A DNA stretch of 64,000 nucleotides from Tunturiibacter gelidiferens. Its GTDB lineage: Bacteria > Acidobacteriota > Terriglobia > Terriglobales > Acidobacteriaceae. The translations under genes were made by a program, and so were the position numbers. Location: contig NZ_JACCCV010000002.1 of the NCBI RefSeq assembly GCF_013410115.1, positions 1,984,001 through 2,048,000 of the forward strand. Direction: 5' to 3'. The notes below the pieces were generated by a model. The model did no database searches. It was given only the letters and a program-made list of their open reading frames with translations, and was not told the DNA's origin. Positions 7,435 to 16,986 of this stretch are shown one piece after another (the first letter of the stretch is position 1; the number at the start of each line of letters is the position of its first letter).

Positions 7435-9740
7435 GCTGCCGTGGTGGTGGGCTCCCTGCTGGTCGTGTCGAGTCCGCCGGGCCACCAATTCCAATCGCCT
7501 GCAACGCGAAGGAGCGCGGGACCGATCACGATACGAACCAGTGTCGCGTCGATAAATACGGCGACCGCCAGGGTAAATCCGATCATCTTGACTACCAGGA
7601 AGTTTCCGAAGGTGAATGCCGCGAATACCACGATCATGATTGCGGCAGCGCTCGTAATCAGGCCAGCGGTTCGAGCCATCCCTTCCGGAATTGCGTCCGC
7701 TTCACTCAGCCCGCTCCTCCTGGCTTCGAGAACCCGTGCGACTAAAAACACTTCGTAGTCCATACTTAGTCCGAAAACGATGGCAAAGGCGACGATAGGC
7801 ACAAGGGGGAAGATACTACCGGTTCCGCCAGGAACTCCCAGCAAGCTACTTCCGCGTCCGTCCTGGAAGACTAAGACCAATGCTCCGAAGGAGGCTGCAA
7901 CGGAGAGGAGGTTGAGTACGATGGCCTTGACGGCGGCGAAGAGTGACCGGAACCCGCCCAGAAGCGCCAGGAGAGTTCCCACCACTACCAGAGCTGCTAC
8001 TGACGAAAAGCGGTCCCCGACGATCGTCTGATAGTCGGCGTTGAGTGCCGGGATGCCACCAATGGTTAGCGAGGCACCGGGCACTCCGGTAAGGGTTGCG
8101 GCACCGGTCTTGCGGAGCTCGCGCACCCAGTTGACCTGATCGCGCAGGGAGACCGAGGCCGCGGGTAAAACCTCAAGCAGCGCGGCACGTCCGTCAGCAC
8201 TCAGAAACGTTCGACGCGTCTCTCGCGAAAGACTACTGAGGGACGACCGGTTGCTCTCCGCAATGGACGTGATTGAGATAACGCGGGCGCAACGCGGGTC
8301 GCTTGCGAGCTGCTTCGTGAGACGATCGAGCACATTCCACCCTGCGTCGGTCTGCGCAATGGAGTCAGTTGGGAGTTCGAGAACGACGCGCAAGGATTGA
8401 ACAACGCCGGCTCGATCCATTTGTTCCAGGGTGTGGAGCGCGTGGACAGACTCTGCCGCGGGCGGAAGCCAGTCTCCCCTGGGAACACTGGTATCGAGGT
8501 GTGTAGCCTGCCACGCGAGCAGAAGCAAGGGGGTCCCTGCGAGGACAAGTGCAAGCCAGGGATGGGCGACGATCACCCTTCCCCATCTCCGCCAGCGAAT
8601 TCCCGTACGTGCGGCCCGAGTCGAATCCAACTTTGGAGTAAAGGGCATCCGTCCAAGGTCAATTCGCGAACCGAGCAATGCCAGCACCGCCGGAACGAGG
8701 GTATTTGTAAGCAACACACTCAACCCCGCTACGAGGAATCCCGCGATACCGATGGAACGGATTTCGCTGATGGGGACCGTCAGGAGGGCCAGGAATCCGA
8801 TGGCTACGGTCGAAGCCGAGATCAAAAGCGTACGACCTGCCTGGCGCGCTGCGATGACCGAGGCTGCGGGTCCATCGTGCCCGGCGGAGATGGCTTCCCG
8901 GAAGCGGCTGACCATGAGGAGTGCGTAGTCGATTCCCAAGCCAAGCCCGAGCATAGTGGCCAGATTCTGAACCAGAATGGACAGGTGCCAGCGGTGGGCC
9001 AGTAAGCCGGTGATCGCCAGAGTGACCGCGATGGCAAGCTGGCCGACGGCTAAAGGAATCAGGGCGGCGACGAGGCTGCCGAATGCAACCAGCAGAAGGG
9101 CGAGGGTTGCGGGAATGACGAGGCTCTCGCCGCGGCGCACATCGTCGGCGCTTGCTTTGCGAATGTCGAAGTTGAGTGGGATCTCGCCGGTCAGTTCGAG
9201 CTTCACGGCTGGATAACGGGGCCGCAACTGATTTTCAAGAGAGGTTGCAAGGACATGGAGCTTAGGAACGAGCGACTCGACGGGCCCCTCGGTTGACGCG
9301 AGTCCGACTAGAACAAACGTTCCGCCTCCCCGACCGAGAAAGATGGGATCACGCAGCTCGAGGTGGGAGACGACTCCGGAGACGCCTGGTTCCTGTCTCA
9401 ATGCCGCCACAATGGTTGCTAAGGCTTGCTCGCCCTCGTCGGAGTCGGCGGGTGGAAGTCCCTGGATGACAAGGACCACACGGTCAACGAATGGCGAACG
9501 AAAACGACTGGCCAACTCCTGCCGGACACTCTCCGCCTCGCTGCCTTCGACGCGGGTTGCCGTCTCCAGATGGCGCTCGGCGTGAAAAGAGAATGGAAGA
9601 AGCGCAATGGCGGTGACAAGAACTACCCCGGCCACCCAGAGACGGCGCACATGCATGAGACCCATGATGTCATACAAAATAGCCGGCAGGTAGATGATGT
9701 GGGATACTCCGATGGCATCAAAATACTTCGGAGCTCTCAT
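7422..9740 (-). CDS. MMPL/RND-superfamily membrane transporter
   Basis: Polytopic inner-membrane transporter of up to 772 residues. It has the two-fold RND layout: one N-terminal helix, a large periplasmic domain, five to six helices, then the same again. Markers are GLGLGIDYALLMVSRFRE in the first half and FGLSMDYEVFLVARVLEARR in the second, the GxxxDYxxf helices that carry the proton-relay Asp in MmpL proteins. Related proteins export lipids or drugs; the substrate is unknown. The first in-frame ATG (9740) lies directly against a tRNA-like sequence, and the next ATGs (9665, 9656) give a more typical N-terminus, so the start is uncertain. The gene converges on gyrB. Confidence 0.88.
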   Translation of the reverse strand: MRAPKYFDAIGVSHIIYLPAILYDIMGLMHVRRLWVAGVVLVTAIALLPFSFHAERHLETATRVEGSEAESVRQELASRFRSPFVDRVVLVIQGLPPADSDEGEQALATIVAALRQEPGVSGVVSHLELRDPIFLGRGGGTFVLVGLASTEGPVESLVPKLHVLATSLENQLRPRYPAVKLELTGEIPLNFDIRKASADDVRRGESLVIPATLALLLVAFGSLVAALIPLAVGQLAIAVTLAITGLLAHRWHLSILVQNLATMLGLGLGIDYALLMVSRFREAISAGHDGPAASVIAARQAGRTLLISASTVAIGFLALLTVPISEIRSIGIAGFLVAGLSVLLTNTLVPAVLALLGSRIDLGRMPFTPKLDSTRAARTGIRWRRWGRVIVAHPWLALVLAGTPLLLLAWQATHLDTSVPRGDWLPPAAESVHALHTLEQMDRAGVVQSLRVVLELPTDSIAQTDAGWNVLDRLTKQLASDPRCARVISITSIAESNRSSLSSLSRETRRTFLSADGRAALLEVLPAASVSLRDQVNWVRELRKTGAATLTGVPGASLTIGGIPALNADYQTIVGDRFSSVAALVVVGTLLALLGGFRSLFAAVKAIVLNLLSVAASFGALVLVFQDGRGSSLLGVPGGTGSIFPLVPIVAFAIVFGLSMDYEVFLVARVLEARRSGLSEADAIPEGMARTAGLITSAAAIMIVVFAAFTFGNFLVVKMIGFTLAVAVFIDATLVRIVIGPALLRVAGDWNWWPGGLDTTSREPTTTAASRE

Positions 9741-9793
9741 TGAAGTGCCCGGATTTGAATCGAACCCGGGTTTCTCAATCTGCTAAATTGGTT
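9741..9793 (-). other. Degenerate tRNA-like 3' segment
   Basis: Read on the minus strand, the segment has an anticodon-arm-like stem CAAT/ATTG enclosing the 7-nt loop TTAGCAG (central triplet AGC). A short variable-like stretch follows, then CCCGGGTTCGATTC, which resembles a T-arm. The T-loop is enlarged by about 5 nt and no matching 5' acceptor strand or D-arm was found, so this is not a working tRNA as read. It may be a decayed tRNA, the tRNA 3' end left by an integration event, or chance. Confidence 0.3.
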
Positions 9794-9813
9794 CCGTCTG
9801 ACTAGGAGGATCA

Positions 9814-10593
9814 ATTCTTAAATTCGCATTGCTCGTACTGCTTGCCGCCTTTCCATCGGGAGCCGCCGATCCCCGCATTGGCTCCTGGACGCTGATCTCC
9901 GCGCAGTCCAGCCTGAATCCTCCCAACAGGCTCTCTGTGACAGATGTCCGTGATGCAGTGCACGTGGTGATGTCCGGCGAGACCCATCTCGATTTCACGG
10001 CGAAAGCAGGCGGACACGGCGCGCCCGTCCCAGGCAACCCGGGGTTCAATCAGGTCGAGCTGCGCAGGATCGATAAGAGGCAGGCCGAGGTGAAGGAGAA
10101 GAAGGACGGAGCCCTCGTGGCGACGGTTCGCGAGAGGCTCTCGAAGGATGGGAACGAGCTTACAGTCACGACCGCGAGTCCGGGCCATGCTGACCAAATC
10201 ACAGTATGGAATCGGACCGGAGGCGCGAAGACCGGGCGCGACTTACTGGCGGGCGAGTGGACGCAGGATCTCGGCAAGACTCGCTTGCGACAAGGTCTGG
10301 CGCTTAGGATTGAGCCGGAGGGAGGTGGCGGGGTTCGTTTTCTGGGTGAGTTCAGCTACACGGCGCGTTTTGATGGGAAGCAGTACGACCTGAAAAACTC
10401 GCGCAACGATACCGTGACGCTTGGACTTGTCGATGCTCACACGGTGGATTCGATTTACCGGCGAGACAATCAAGTGACGCAAAAGGATCGGTGGGCGGTC
10501 TCTGCGGATGGACAGCAGATGACGCTGTCCACCACGGGCACGTTGGAGACCGGCCAGCAGCTGACCGAGAGGCTAGTGTTCAAAAAGCAATAG
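9814..10593 (+). CDS. Exported protein of unknown function, probable ATT start
   Basis: Not recognised. The frame opens after a stop at 9799-9801 with AGGAGG at 9804-9809, then ATT at 9814. From ATT the N-terminus reads as a signal peptide (LKFALLVLLAAFPSGAA) with a positive n-region. The only conventional alternative, TTG at 9829, is 19 nt from the ribosome-binding site and removes the lysine. The mature part (about 235 residues) looks like beta-rich repeats with two similar blocks, each beginning near a G.W motif (RIGSWTL, LAGEWTQ) and ending in charged strands. It converges on the FAAL fusion gene with only 4 bp between stops. Confidence 0.7.
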   Translation: MLKFALLVLLAAFPSGAADPRIGSWTLISAQSSLNPPNRLSVTDVRDAVHVVMSGETHLDFTAKAGGHGAPVPGNPGFNQVELRRIDKRQAEVKEKKDGALVATVRERLSKDGNELTVTTASPGHADQITVWNRTGGAKTGRDLLAGEWTQDLGKTRLRQGLALRIEPEGGGGVRFLGEFSYTARFDGKQYDLKNSRNDTVTLGLVDAHTVDSIYRRDNQVTQKDRWAVSADGQQMTLSTTGTLETGQQLTERLVFKKQ

Positions 10594-10597
10594 CGGG

Positions 10598-13500
10598 TTA
10601 TGCGTCCGTGAAGGCGAGGGGTTCAGCGAGCGATGAGGCTGTGCTGAGTTCGCGAGCGGCAACCGAAATGATCCCCTTGCGGTTCATGAATTTCAGAATG
10701 CCAGCGACCGTGTCCTCAAGCGACGGATCCGCAATGCCCCACGTAGAGGCATCGCGCGCCTCCTGGTAGGAGGAACTTTCATAGCGCTTGAACTCCATCG
10801 CGGAGATGTTGTCCACAGAGCCAACGAGAAAATCCAGCAGGGGAAAGAGTAGATCTTCCTTCCGGCATCTCCGGATCAGCTCGGGAACGAACTCCGAGAT
10901 GCTGAATATTTCGAACTGCCGCCCGGTCGACTTGGTAATGAGCCCGGTAATGTCGAGCATGTTCGCATAGTCGTCCCGCACCACGTGGTAGGTTTTATTC
11001 GCCGTGCCGGGAGTCGTGGAGATCGCAACGATATTGTTCGCGACAATATCCGCAGGAACGAAACTCACCTGGTTGAGAGCATCGACTCCAATGCCGTGAT
11101 TGACCATGAATGCTACCAGGCGAACGGCGATGTCGAAGTTGTTGCCTCCGCCCGAAACCGAGGGACTGACGAGAGCGGGCCGGAAGATGCGAGTGGAGAG
11201 CCCGCGGCTGCGCGCGTCCGCAACAACTTGCTCTGCTACCCATTTGGACTGGCTGTATCCAAAGTCGAGAAGCTCCATATTTTTGTTGAAGTCGGTCTCA
11301 TACAGGACCGATTTGACAGCCCATCCAAACACGAAGGTTGTCGAGACGTAGTTGAATTCTTTAGACCGTCCTTCAAACGCAAGTCTCAAGACCTCGTTGG
11401 TTCCCATCACGTTCGCGTCACGCATGCGGTCGTAGTTGAACAGGTAGTTCACGGTCGCACCGTTGTGGAAGACAGTGTCGATTTCACTGGCGAGGAAATC
11501 CCAGACATCCTGCGTCAGGCCGAGCATTGGCAGCCCGAGATCGCCGCAGATGGGAATGACGCGAGCCTCAAACGTCTGCATCAGCCTGGCGGGGCAGGGT
11601 CCCATCGTTTCCATCGCCGCACGCAGACGTTGCCTGCCCTGGACTTCGTCGGAGGACCTGACCAGAACATAGATCTTCGCGCGCGTCTGTTCCAGCAGGC
11701 TCTTCATGAGGAATGGTCCAATGAAACCGGTCCCCCCGGTCAGGAGCACATGATTCGGAACCGGTATCTCGGGCAAAGGTTCAGGCACCGGAGGGGTGAA
11801 GATGAGATTCCTATCGTTGCTCATCATCTCTTTTTCCGCCGCACGCTGGCCATCACGGAAGGCTGCCAGGGAATGACGCAGATGAACGAGTGCCTCTTCG
11901 GGCGCACTCTCCAACTGTGCCGCCAGTCGAAACAGATCAGCGACGCTGACCTGTTGAATGACTCCGATATCGACCTGCCGGGCCAGCATGTCTGCGCCCT
12001 TTTCCTTCAGAAGCTCCTTGAGCTCATGCATGAATACCACGAGATCCAGGGAGTCGAGCCCCGCTTCTACCAGGTTGTACGACTCCATGCCTGTCAGGTT
12101 GTAGCGGGCCTTCAGTTCGTCAAACGAAGACTGCACGCCGGAGCCGGACTCGCACGACCCGGCGTCCTTCTCCCGCGAAAACTCGGAGAGAACGCTGAAC
12201 TCACCTTGCAGCCACATGTGTTTGGTCTTGTGGCGCATGATCTTGCCTGAACTCGTTCTCGGGATCGCGCGAGGCGCGATGAAGGAGATCAACGCGACTT
12301 CCACGTTGAGATAGTTGCGGACCGCAGCGGCGATCTTTCGCGCATCTGGAAGAGACTTAGGATTCTTCACTTCGGCCACGATTGCCAGCGCTGGCTCGCT
12401 GTCTTCGTGAATCTGGAAGGCGGCGATGCAGTTGTTCCGGATCAGGCCCGACGCTCTCTCGACGACGTTCTCGATATCCTGCGGGTAATGGTTCTGTCCG
12501 CGAAGGATGATCATGTCCTTGATGCGGCCGCAGACGAAGAGTTCGCCGTCATGGAAGAATCCCATGTCGCCGGTCCTGAGGTAGCCGTCGTCATAGGGGC
12601 TATCATCCACGAGCCGCGCGCGAAACTGCTTCAGCGTCAGCTCTGGATTGTTCCAGTAACCGAGGCACTTGCCGCGTCCTGCGATCCAAATCTCACCGAT
12701 GTGACCGGGCTTCAGAGCGACGTGTTGTTCCGGATCGACGATCTTGACGTCCATACCCGCGAGCGGAGTTCCGCAGCTAACGATCTGCGTTGCTCCGTCG
12801 ATCTCCGAAACCTCTGTCGTCATGCGCGCCTTGCCCAGTGCGAGGGCACGCTTGTTGACGGAAACGATTGTGCGGCCGCCGAGCGAAACCGCAAGAGTGT
12901 TCTCAGCCAGCCCGAAGGCGGCATAAAAGCTCTCTGACTTCAGCCCGTAGGTCTCAAACGTCTCTAGAAAGCGTGTGAAGGTATCCGCTTTTACGGGTTC
13001 AGCAGCGCACATCAACACTCGGAGGGAGCTGAGATCGCACTCTTTCAGGCTCTCCTTGGAGAGTCTCCCGGCGCGAAGGCAATAGTCATAAGCGAAGTTG
13101 GGAGCCGCCGTCGCCGTCGCCCGATACGCTGTGATCGTGTCGAACCACAGGATCGGCCGCTGAATGAAGTCCATGGAAGAGAAGCCGTAGGTGGTGCCGC
13201 CTCTCAGCGCAGGATAGAGATAGCACCCGATCAGACCCATATCGTGATACTGCGGGAGCCAGGATACGACGACCGGGTCATCATGGTCGATCACAAGGGG
13301 ACAGGTGTCGAGGATGTTTTCGTGCGTCACCATCACACCCTTGGGCTCCATCGTCGACCCCGACGTGTACTGGAGAAACAGTACCTGCGAAGTCTCGAAG
13401 AAAGGTTCGTTCGGAATTCTATCCACGAACTCTTCGGTGACAATCCACGGGAGACCGGAGATGTAGTCGACGTCGACGCCGGATGCCGAGACCCCACTGC

Positions 13501-13894
13501 GGGTGAGATTTGTCTTCAGAGACGCGTGGTAGTCTGCGCTGGTCAAGATCCCGGACGCCTGGCAATCCTTGGCGATGTGGACCATCTTGTACAGTGCGCT
13601 CTGGAAGCCACGAGAGCTTGGAGGATAGACCGGCACGGGGATCAGTCCGGCGCGCACGCAACCGAAGAACGCGCAGATCATCTCGAGCCCCGGCGGGTAG
13701 GCGAGCAGGAGCCGGTCCTGCGCCGCGAAACGACCTTCCCTTAGCAAGTGGCCGGCGATTGCCTTTGTCCGCTCGATAAACGACCCGTACGAGTAGCATT
13801 CGATTGGGCTGCCGTTCAGGTCAAGGTACGAATAAAGGAGTTTGTGTGGGTGTTCCTCTGCCAGCCTATCCAGTTGATCTAAGATCGACGCCAT
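10598..13894 (-). CDS. Fatty acyl-AMP ligase - ACP - thioester reductase fusion
   Basis: Three-domain protein of 1,098 residues. Domain 1 (about 1-565) is an adenylating enzyme of the FAAL/FadD32 type: VYPPSS, LQYTSGSTMEPKGVMVTH and WLPQYHDMGLIG. Domain 2 (about 580-660) is an acyl carrier protein with the phosphopantetheine Ser in GLDSLDL near residue 615. Domain 3 (from about 713) is an NAD(P)H thioester reductase with LLTGGTGFIGPF and the catalytic YSQSK. The predicted chemistry is activation of a free fatty acid as acyl-AMP, transfer to the fused ACP and reductive release as an aldehyde or alcohol. It is transcribed divergently from a desaturase-P450 operon, whose enzymes could act on the tethered chain. 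No phosphopantetheinyl transferase is nearby. Confidence 0.93.
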   Translation of the reverse strand: MASILDQLDRLAEEHPHKLLYSYLDLNGSPIECYSYGSFIERTKAIAGHLLREGRFAAQDRLLLAYPPGLEMICAFFGCVRAGLIPVPVYPPSSRGFQSALYKMVHIAKDCQASGILTSADYHASLKTNLTRSGVSASGVDVDYISGLPWIVTEEFVDRIPNEPFFETSQVLFLQYTSGSTMEPKGVMVTHENILDTCPLVIDHDDPVVVSWLPQYHDMGLIGCYLYPALRGGTTYGFSSMDFIQRPILWFDTITAYRATATAAPNFAYDYCLRAGRLSKESLKECDLSSLRVLMCAAEPVKADTFTRFLETFETYGLKSESFYAAFGLAENTLAVSLGGRTIVSVNKRALALGKARMTTEVSEIDGATQIVSCGTPLAGMDVKIVDPEQHVALKPGHIGEIWIAGRGKCLGYWNNPELTLKQFRARLVDDSPYDDGYLRTGDMGFFHDGELFVCGRIKDMIILRGQNHYPQDIENVVERASGLIRNNCIAAFQIHEDSEPALAIVAEVKNPKSLPDARKIAAAVRNYLNVEVALISFIAPRAIPRTSSGKIMRHKTKHMWLQGEFSVLSEFSREKDAGSCESGSGVQSSFDELKARYNLTGMESYNLVEAGLDSLDLVVFMHELKELLKEKGADMLARQVDIGVIQQVSVADLFRLAAQLESAPEEALVHLRHSLAAFRDGQRAAEKEMMSNDRNLIFTPPVPEPLPEIPVPNHVLLTGGTGFIGPFLMKSLLEQTRAKIYVLVRSSDEVQGRQRLRAAMETMGPCPARLMQTFEARVIPICGDLGLPMLGLTQDVWDFLASEIDTVFHNGATVNYLFNYDRMRDANVMGTNEVLRLAFEGRSKEFNYVSTTFVFGWAVKSVLYETDFNKNMELLDFGYSQSKWVAEQVVADARSRGLSTRIFRPALVSPSVSGGGNNFDIAVRLVAFMVNHGIGVDALNQVSFVPADIVANNIVAISTTPGTANKTYHVVRDDYANMLDITGLITKSTGRQFEIFSISEFVPELIRRCRKEDLLFPLLDFLVGSVDNISAMEFKRYESSSYQEARDASTWGIADPSLEDTVAGILKFMNRKGIISVAARELSTASSLAEPLAFTDA

Positions 13895-14316
13895 AAGAGA
13901 TCAGCAATACCCCCGAGGTTAAATAGCAAAACTCAGTACGCAAAACACTAAACTTATCGCTGCTCCCCAGTGTCCTGGTCAGGTGAAAGATGACTGAGTC
14001 TCGGAGTGCGGAATTACAGTACGGCCGAATGTAAGAACAAAGGCATTAAACATTCTCTGCCTTGGCATCGTTTGATCCAGTTGCCTTATGTTAGCAGAGC
14101 TACAAAGCAATGCGGCAAGTCTCTGATTCCAGGAAGGGGGGGCGCCCCAAACCTGCTACCCCTAACCCAAATTTGCTTGATTGTCCCCGGATCTTCACGC
14201 TAGTATGAAGGTTCGACGTTGTCGGTGTGGGCCACAGATACCCTGCTGGTCCAGGGCCGCCGAAGCTACCGACCGGGATGCGCCGGGCAGACTAAACAGG
14301 ATTGTGGAGGCTCCGG
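13895..14316. other. Divergent intergenic region of the lipid locus
   Basis: A 420-bp gap between the divergent FAAL fusion and the desaturase. It contains no credible gene. Apart from the promoter candidate at 14177-14206 I see a GC-rich stretch around 14140-14165 (GGGGGGGCGCCCC). A region of this size between divergent operons is where shared regulation would be expected, but no regulator gene adjoins it and I found no clear operator. Confidence 0.5.
14177..14206 (+). promoter_or_regulatory. Candidate promoter for desaturase-P450-copCD
   Basis: TTGATT (14177-14182) and TAGTAT (14201-14206) are separated by 18 bp, an acceptable sigma-70-like spacing. The GTG start of the desaturase is about 110 bp downstream, and no intrinsic terminator lies in between. 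Confidence 0.4.
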
Positions 14317-15459
14317 GTGACGTCTGGGAACGAAGAAGCGGTGATCACCCTGAAGCCGGAGATAGAGGATCTGGTAGCACCTGAGGCCTGGCCACGGCAG
14401 TCGGTGGGTGACCCGACCGGTTCGTCTTCCTTCCCGAAGGTCTTACGCCGCCGCCTCGACAGATTCTTTGCCGACCAGAAGCTCTCCCCCAAAGCCGACC
14501 GAACGATGTGGGTCAAGATCGCCGCGGGTCTCGCGGTGCTGGCAGGCAGTTGGATCGCGTTGTACGCGTGGATGCCGGGTTCATGGAAGTTCGTTGCGCT
14601 CTACGTTTTGAGCGGTCTCGCCCAGACATTCCTCTTGCTGAACATTGCCCATGACAGCAACCACAACGCCATCTCGTCTGTGCCATCGGTAAACAAGATC
14701 CTGAACTATGTCTTCGATGTTTGCGGAATCAACTCGTACATGTGGCGCATCCTCCATCACCGAGGCCACCACTCCTGCATCAACGTCCACGGCGAAGACG
14801 ACGCGCTTACGGGGCGGAGCATCTTTCGATTTACGCCGCATGAACCCCGCTCGGCCCTGCATCGGTTCCAGCACATCTATGCGCTGTTCTTTTACGCGAT
14901 GTTCTCTCTGGACTATGTTTTCGTCAGGGACTTTGAGAGCTTCTTCTTCCCGTCCCACGACTATCTGAAACGCGACAGGCATCCGCTGCGGGAGTACTTC
15001 ATCCTCTTCGCGGGGAAGGCGTTCTACCTGACGTACATGCTGATTTTGCCGGTTGTGGTGTTGGGGAGATCGCCTCTGCTGGTTGCTGGGGCATTCGTGC
15101 TGGTTCACTTGATCATCGGTTTGACCGTATCGCTGGTATTCCAAACGACGCATACTGTCGACACAACGTACTTCCCCTCGAACCGCAGCGAGTTCGACAA
15201 CGGCGTCTATCACATCTTCGCGACGACGGCTGATTATGCAACGAGCAATCCGGTCGTAGGTTGGCTTACGGGCGGCCTCAACCATCACATCGCGCATCAT
15301 CTGTGCCCTTTCGTATGCCATACCCACTATGCTCCATTGACCCGGATTGTGAAGGAGACCGCCGAAGAGTTCGGCGTCCCCTATCGCCAACATCCGACAA
15401 TGACTCGGGCAATCTGGCATCATCTGATACTTTTGAAGCAACTGGGAAACGAAAACTAA
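14317..15459 (+). CDS. Membrane fatty acid desaturase
   Basis: Di-iron, integral-membrane fatty acyl desaturase of 380 residues. Three histidine boxes are visible: HDSNH near residue 111, HHRGHH near 146 and HHIAHH near 322, separated by hydrophobic segments in the usual order. The GTG at 14317 is chosen because GGAGG lies 6 nt upstream; the upstream TTG at 14302 has no such site. It is the first gene of a run with a P450, CopC and CopD, and it faces the FAAL-ACP-reductase gene. Related enzymes beside FAAL/ACP genes (JamB type) desaturate or acetylenate carrier-bound chains, so an ACP-bound substrate is plausible but inferred. Confidence 0.92.
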   Translation: MTSGNEEAVITLKPEIEDLVAPEAWPRQSVGDPTGSSSFPKVLRRRLDRFFADQKLSPKADRTMWVKIAAGLAVLAGSWIALYAWMPGSWKFVALYVLSGLAQTFLLLNIAHDSNHNAISSVPSVNKILNYVFDVCGINSYMWRILHHRGHHSCINVHGEDDALTGRSIFRFTPHEPRSALHRFQHIYALFFYAMFSLDYVFVRDFESFFFPSHDYLKRDRHPLREYFILFAGKAFYLTYMLILPVVVLGRSPLLVAGAFVLVHLIIGLTVSLVFQTTHTVDTTYFPSNRSEFDNGVYHIFATTADYATSNPVVGWLTGGLNHHIAHHLCPFVCHTHYAPLTRIVKETAEEFGVPYRQHPTMTRAIWHHLILLKQLGNEN

Positions 15460-15483
15460 TTTTGAGCGTTTAGTCTTTTAGCT

Positions 15484-16953
15484 ATGGCTAACCCAATCGC
15501 TTCAGGCAAACTACATGAAACTCCCCACCGTTCTACGCAGGTGTCCGGACAGCCGTCCGGGCGGCGAGGTGTAACGTTGCCCGCACAGATACCCTCCGTC
15601 TCACGATCACGTTCTTTTGCGGATTCGCGCGCCATGGCCGCCAATCCCGTGCAGGTATTGTCCAAGTACACCGAACTCTTCGGCGACACATTCCGGTTCT
15701 ATCTGGGTGGCATTAAAGAGGCCATCGTTACTACCAATCCCGCGGTCATTCAGCACGTGCTGAAGACGAATGCGGACAATTACCAGAAGTCCGAAATTCA
15801 AGTGAAGCGGATGGGCCACTTCCTGGGCAAAGGTCTTCTTACTACCCACGGGGAACCCTGGAAAACACAGCGACGTCTGATCCAGAAGGGTTTTGACCGA
15901 AAACAACTTGAGGCTCTGTCGGCGATCATGCAGGATTCGCTCGCCGAGTCGCTACGGGATTTCGATAGACAAGTGCGCGTCGGGCCCGTCGATATCTATC
16001 CCCAACTGATGAAGATGACCTTCGCGATGGTCGCTCGTTCGCTCTTTGGCGCCAAACTGAAGGACGAAGACATCGACGTCGTCAGCAATACGATCTGCAC
16101 TGTCCAGGAATTCATCGTTCGGCAAACCCTTCAGCCCTACCTGAATCCGTGGTTCGAGGTCTCGGGCGAACTGCGGAGACACGAAGAGATGCGGGCTCGC
16201 GCGGACAGCGTTCTTATGGAGTACATCAAGACGCGCCGCCATCAGGCGCCCGGCAACGATCTGCTGCAAACCTTGATGGACGCCCGTTATAGTGACGGCG
16301 AGGGCATGAGCGATGAACTGGTCCTGAGCGAGAGCATGCAACTCCTGGTCGCCGGCCATGAAACATCGTCGAACGCTCTGTCATGGCTTCTCTATCTCCT
16401 AAGCTCGCGTCCGGATTGCCTCGAAAGAGTACGGGAGGAGTTCCATTCGGTACTCGGCGACGCGCCACTGAGCTTCGGCGATGTTTCCAGGTTGCCGTTT
16501 ACCACTCAGGTCATCCTGGAGGCGCTGCGCCTCTACCCGCCGTTTTGGATGGTCGACCGCATGGCTGTCGCGGACGACCGCGTTGGCGATGTCGACATAC
16601 CGCGAGGATCGACGGTCATTGTGTTCGTGTATGGCGCGCACCATGCGCCGCGCTACTGGGAGAGCCCGGAGAGTTTTGACCCGGAACGTTTTGCCAAAGC
16701 GAACGAGAAGTTGCAAACGCCCTTCACCCATCTGCCCTTCGGCGGCGGACCGCGGGGCTGCATCGGCGGTCACTACGCGATGCTGCAAATCCTGATGATT
16801 CTGAGCGATCTGCTTAGAAAATACGATTTTCAGCTGATTCCGGGCCAGATGATCGAAGCGCGTCCGATGGTGATCTTGCGACCGAAGCACGGGATTCGCA
16901 TGACCTTCACCCAGGCAACCGCACGCGACCGTCATGCAGTCGTTCAGGAATAG
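15484..16953 (+). CDS. Cytochrome P450
   Basis: Haem-thiolate monooxygenase of 489 residues. The I-helix oxygen-activation motif AGHETSS lies near residue 290, the K-helix ExxR in EALRLYPP near 346, and the haem-binding loop FGGGPRGCIG near 418 with Cys about 425. The sequence resembles the fatty-acid-hydroxylating CYP102/CYP4-like branch more than macrolide P450s. A 50-residue N-terminal lead without a clear membrane anchor precedes the catalytic domain. It starts 24 bp after the desaturase stop without an obvious ribosome-binding site. No ferredoxin or reductase is encoded nearby. A role in hydroxylating the desaturated acyl chain follows from context only. Confidence 0.95.
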   Translation: MANPIASGKLHETPHRSTQVSGQPSGRRGVTLPAQIPSVSRSRSFADSRAMAANPVQVLSKYTELFGDTFRFYLGGIKEAIVTTNPAVIQHVLKTNADNYQKSEIQVKRMGHFLGKGLLTTHGEPWKTQRRLIQKGFDRKQLEALSAIMQDSLAESLRDFDRQVRVGPVDIYPQLMKMTFAMVARSLFGAKLKDEDIDVVSNTICTVQEFIVRQTLQPYLNPWFEVSGELRRHEEMRARADSVLMEYIKTRRHQAPGNDLLQTLMDARYSDGEGMSDELVLSESMQLLVAGHETSSNALSWLLYLLSSRPDCLERVREEFHSVLGDAPLSFGDVSRLPFTTQVILEALRLYPPFWMVDRMAVADDRVGDVDIPRGSTVIVFVYGAHHAPRYWESPESFDPERFAKANEKLQTPFTHLPFGGGPRGCIGGHYAMLQILMILSDLLRKYDFQLIPGQMIEARPMVILRPKHGIRMTFTQATARDRHAVVQE

Positions 16954-16986
16954 AGGTAATCGACCGAAGCGGGAGGAAGGGACATT

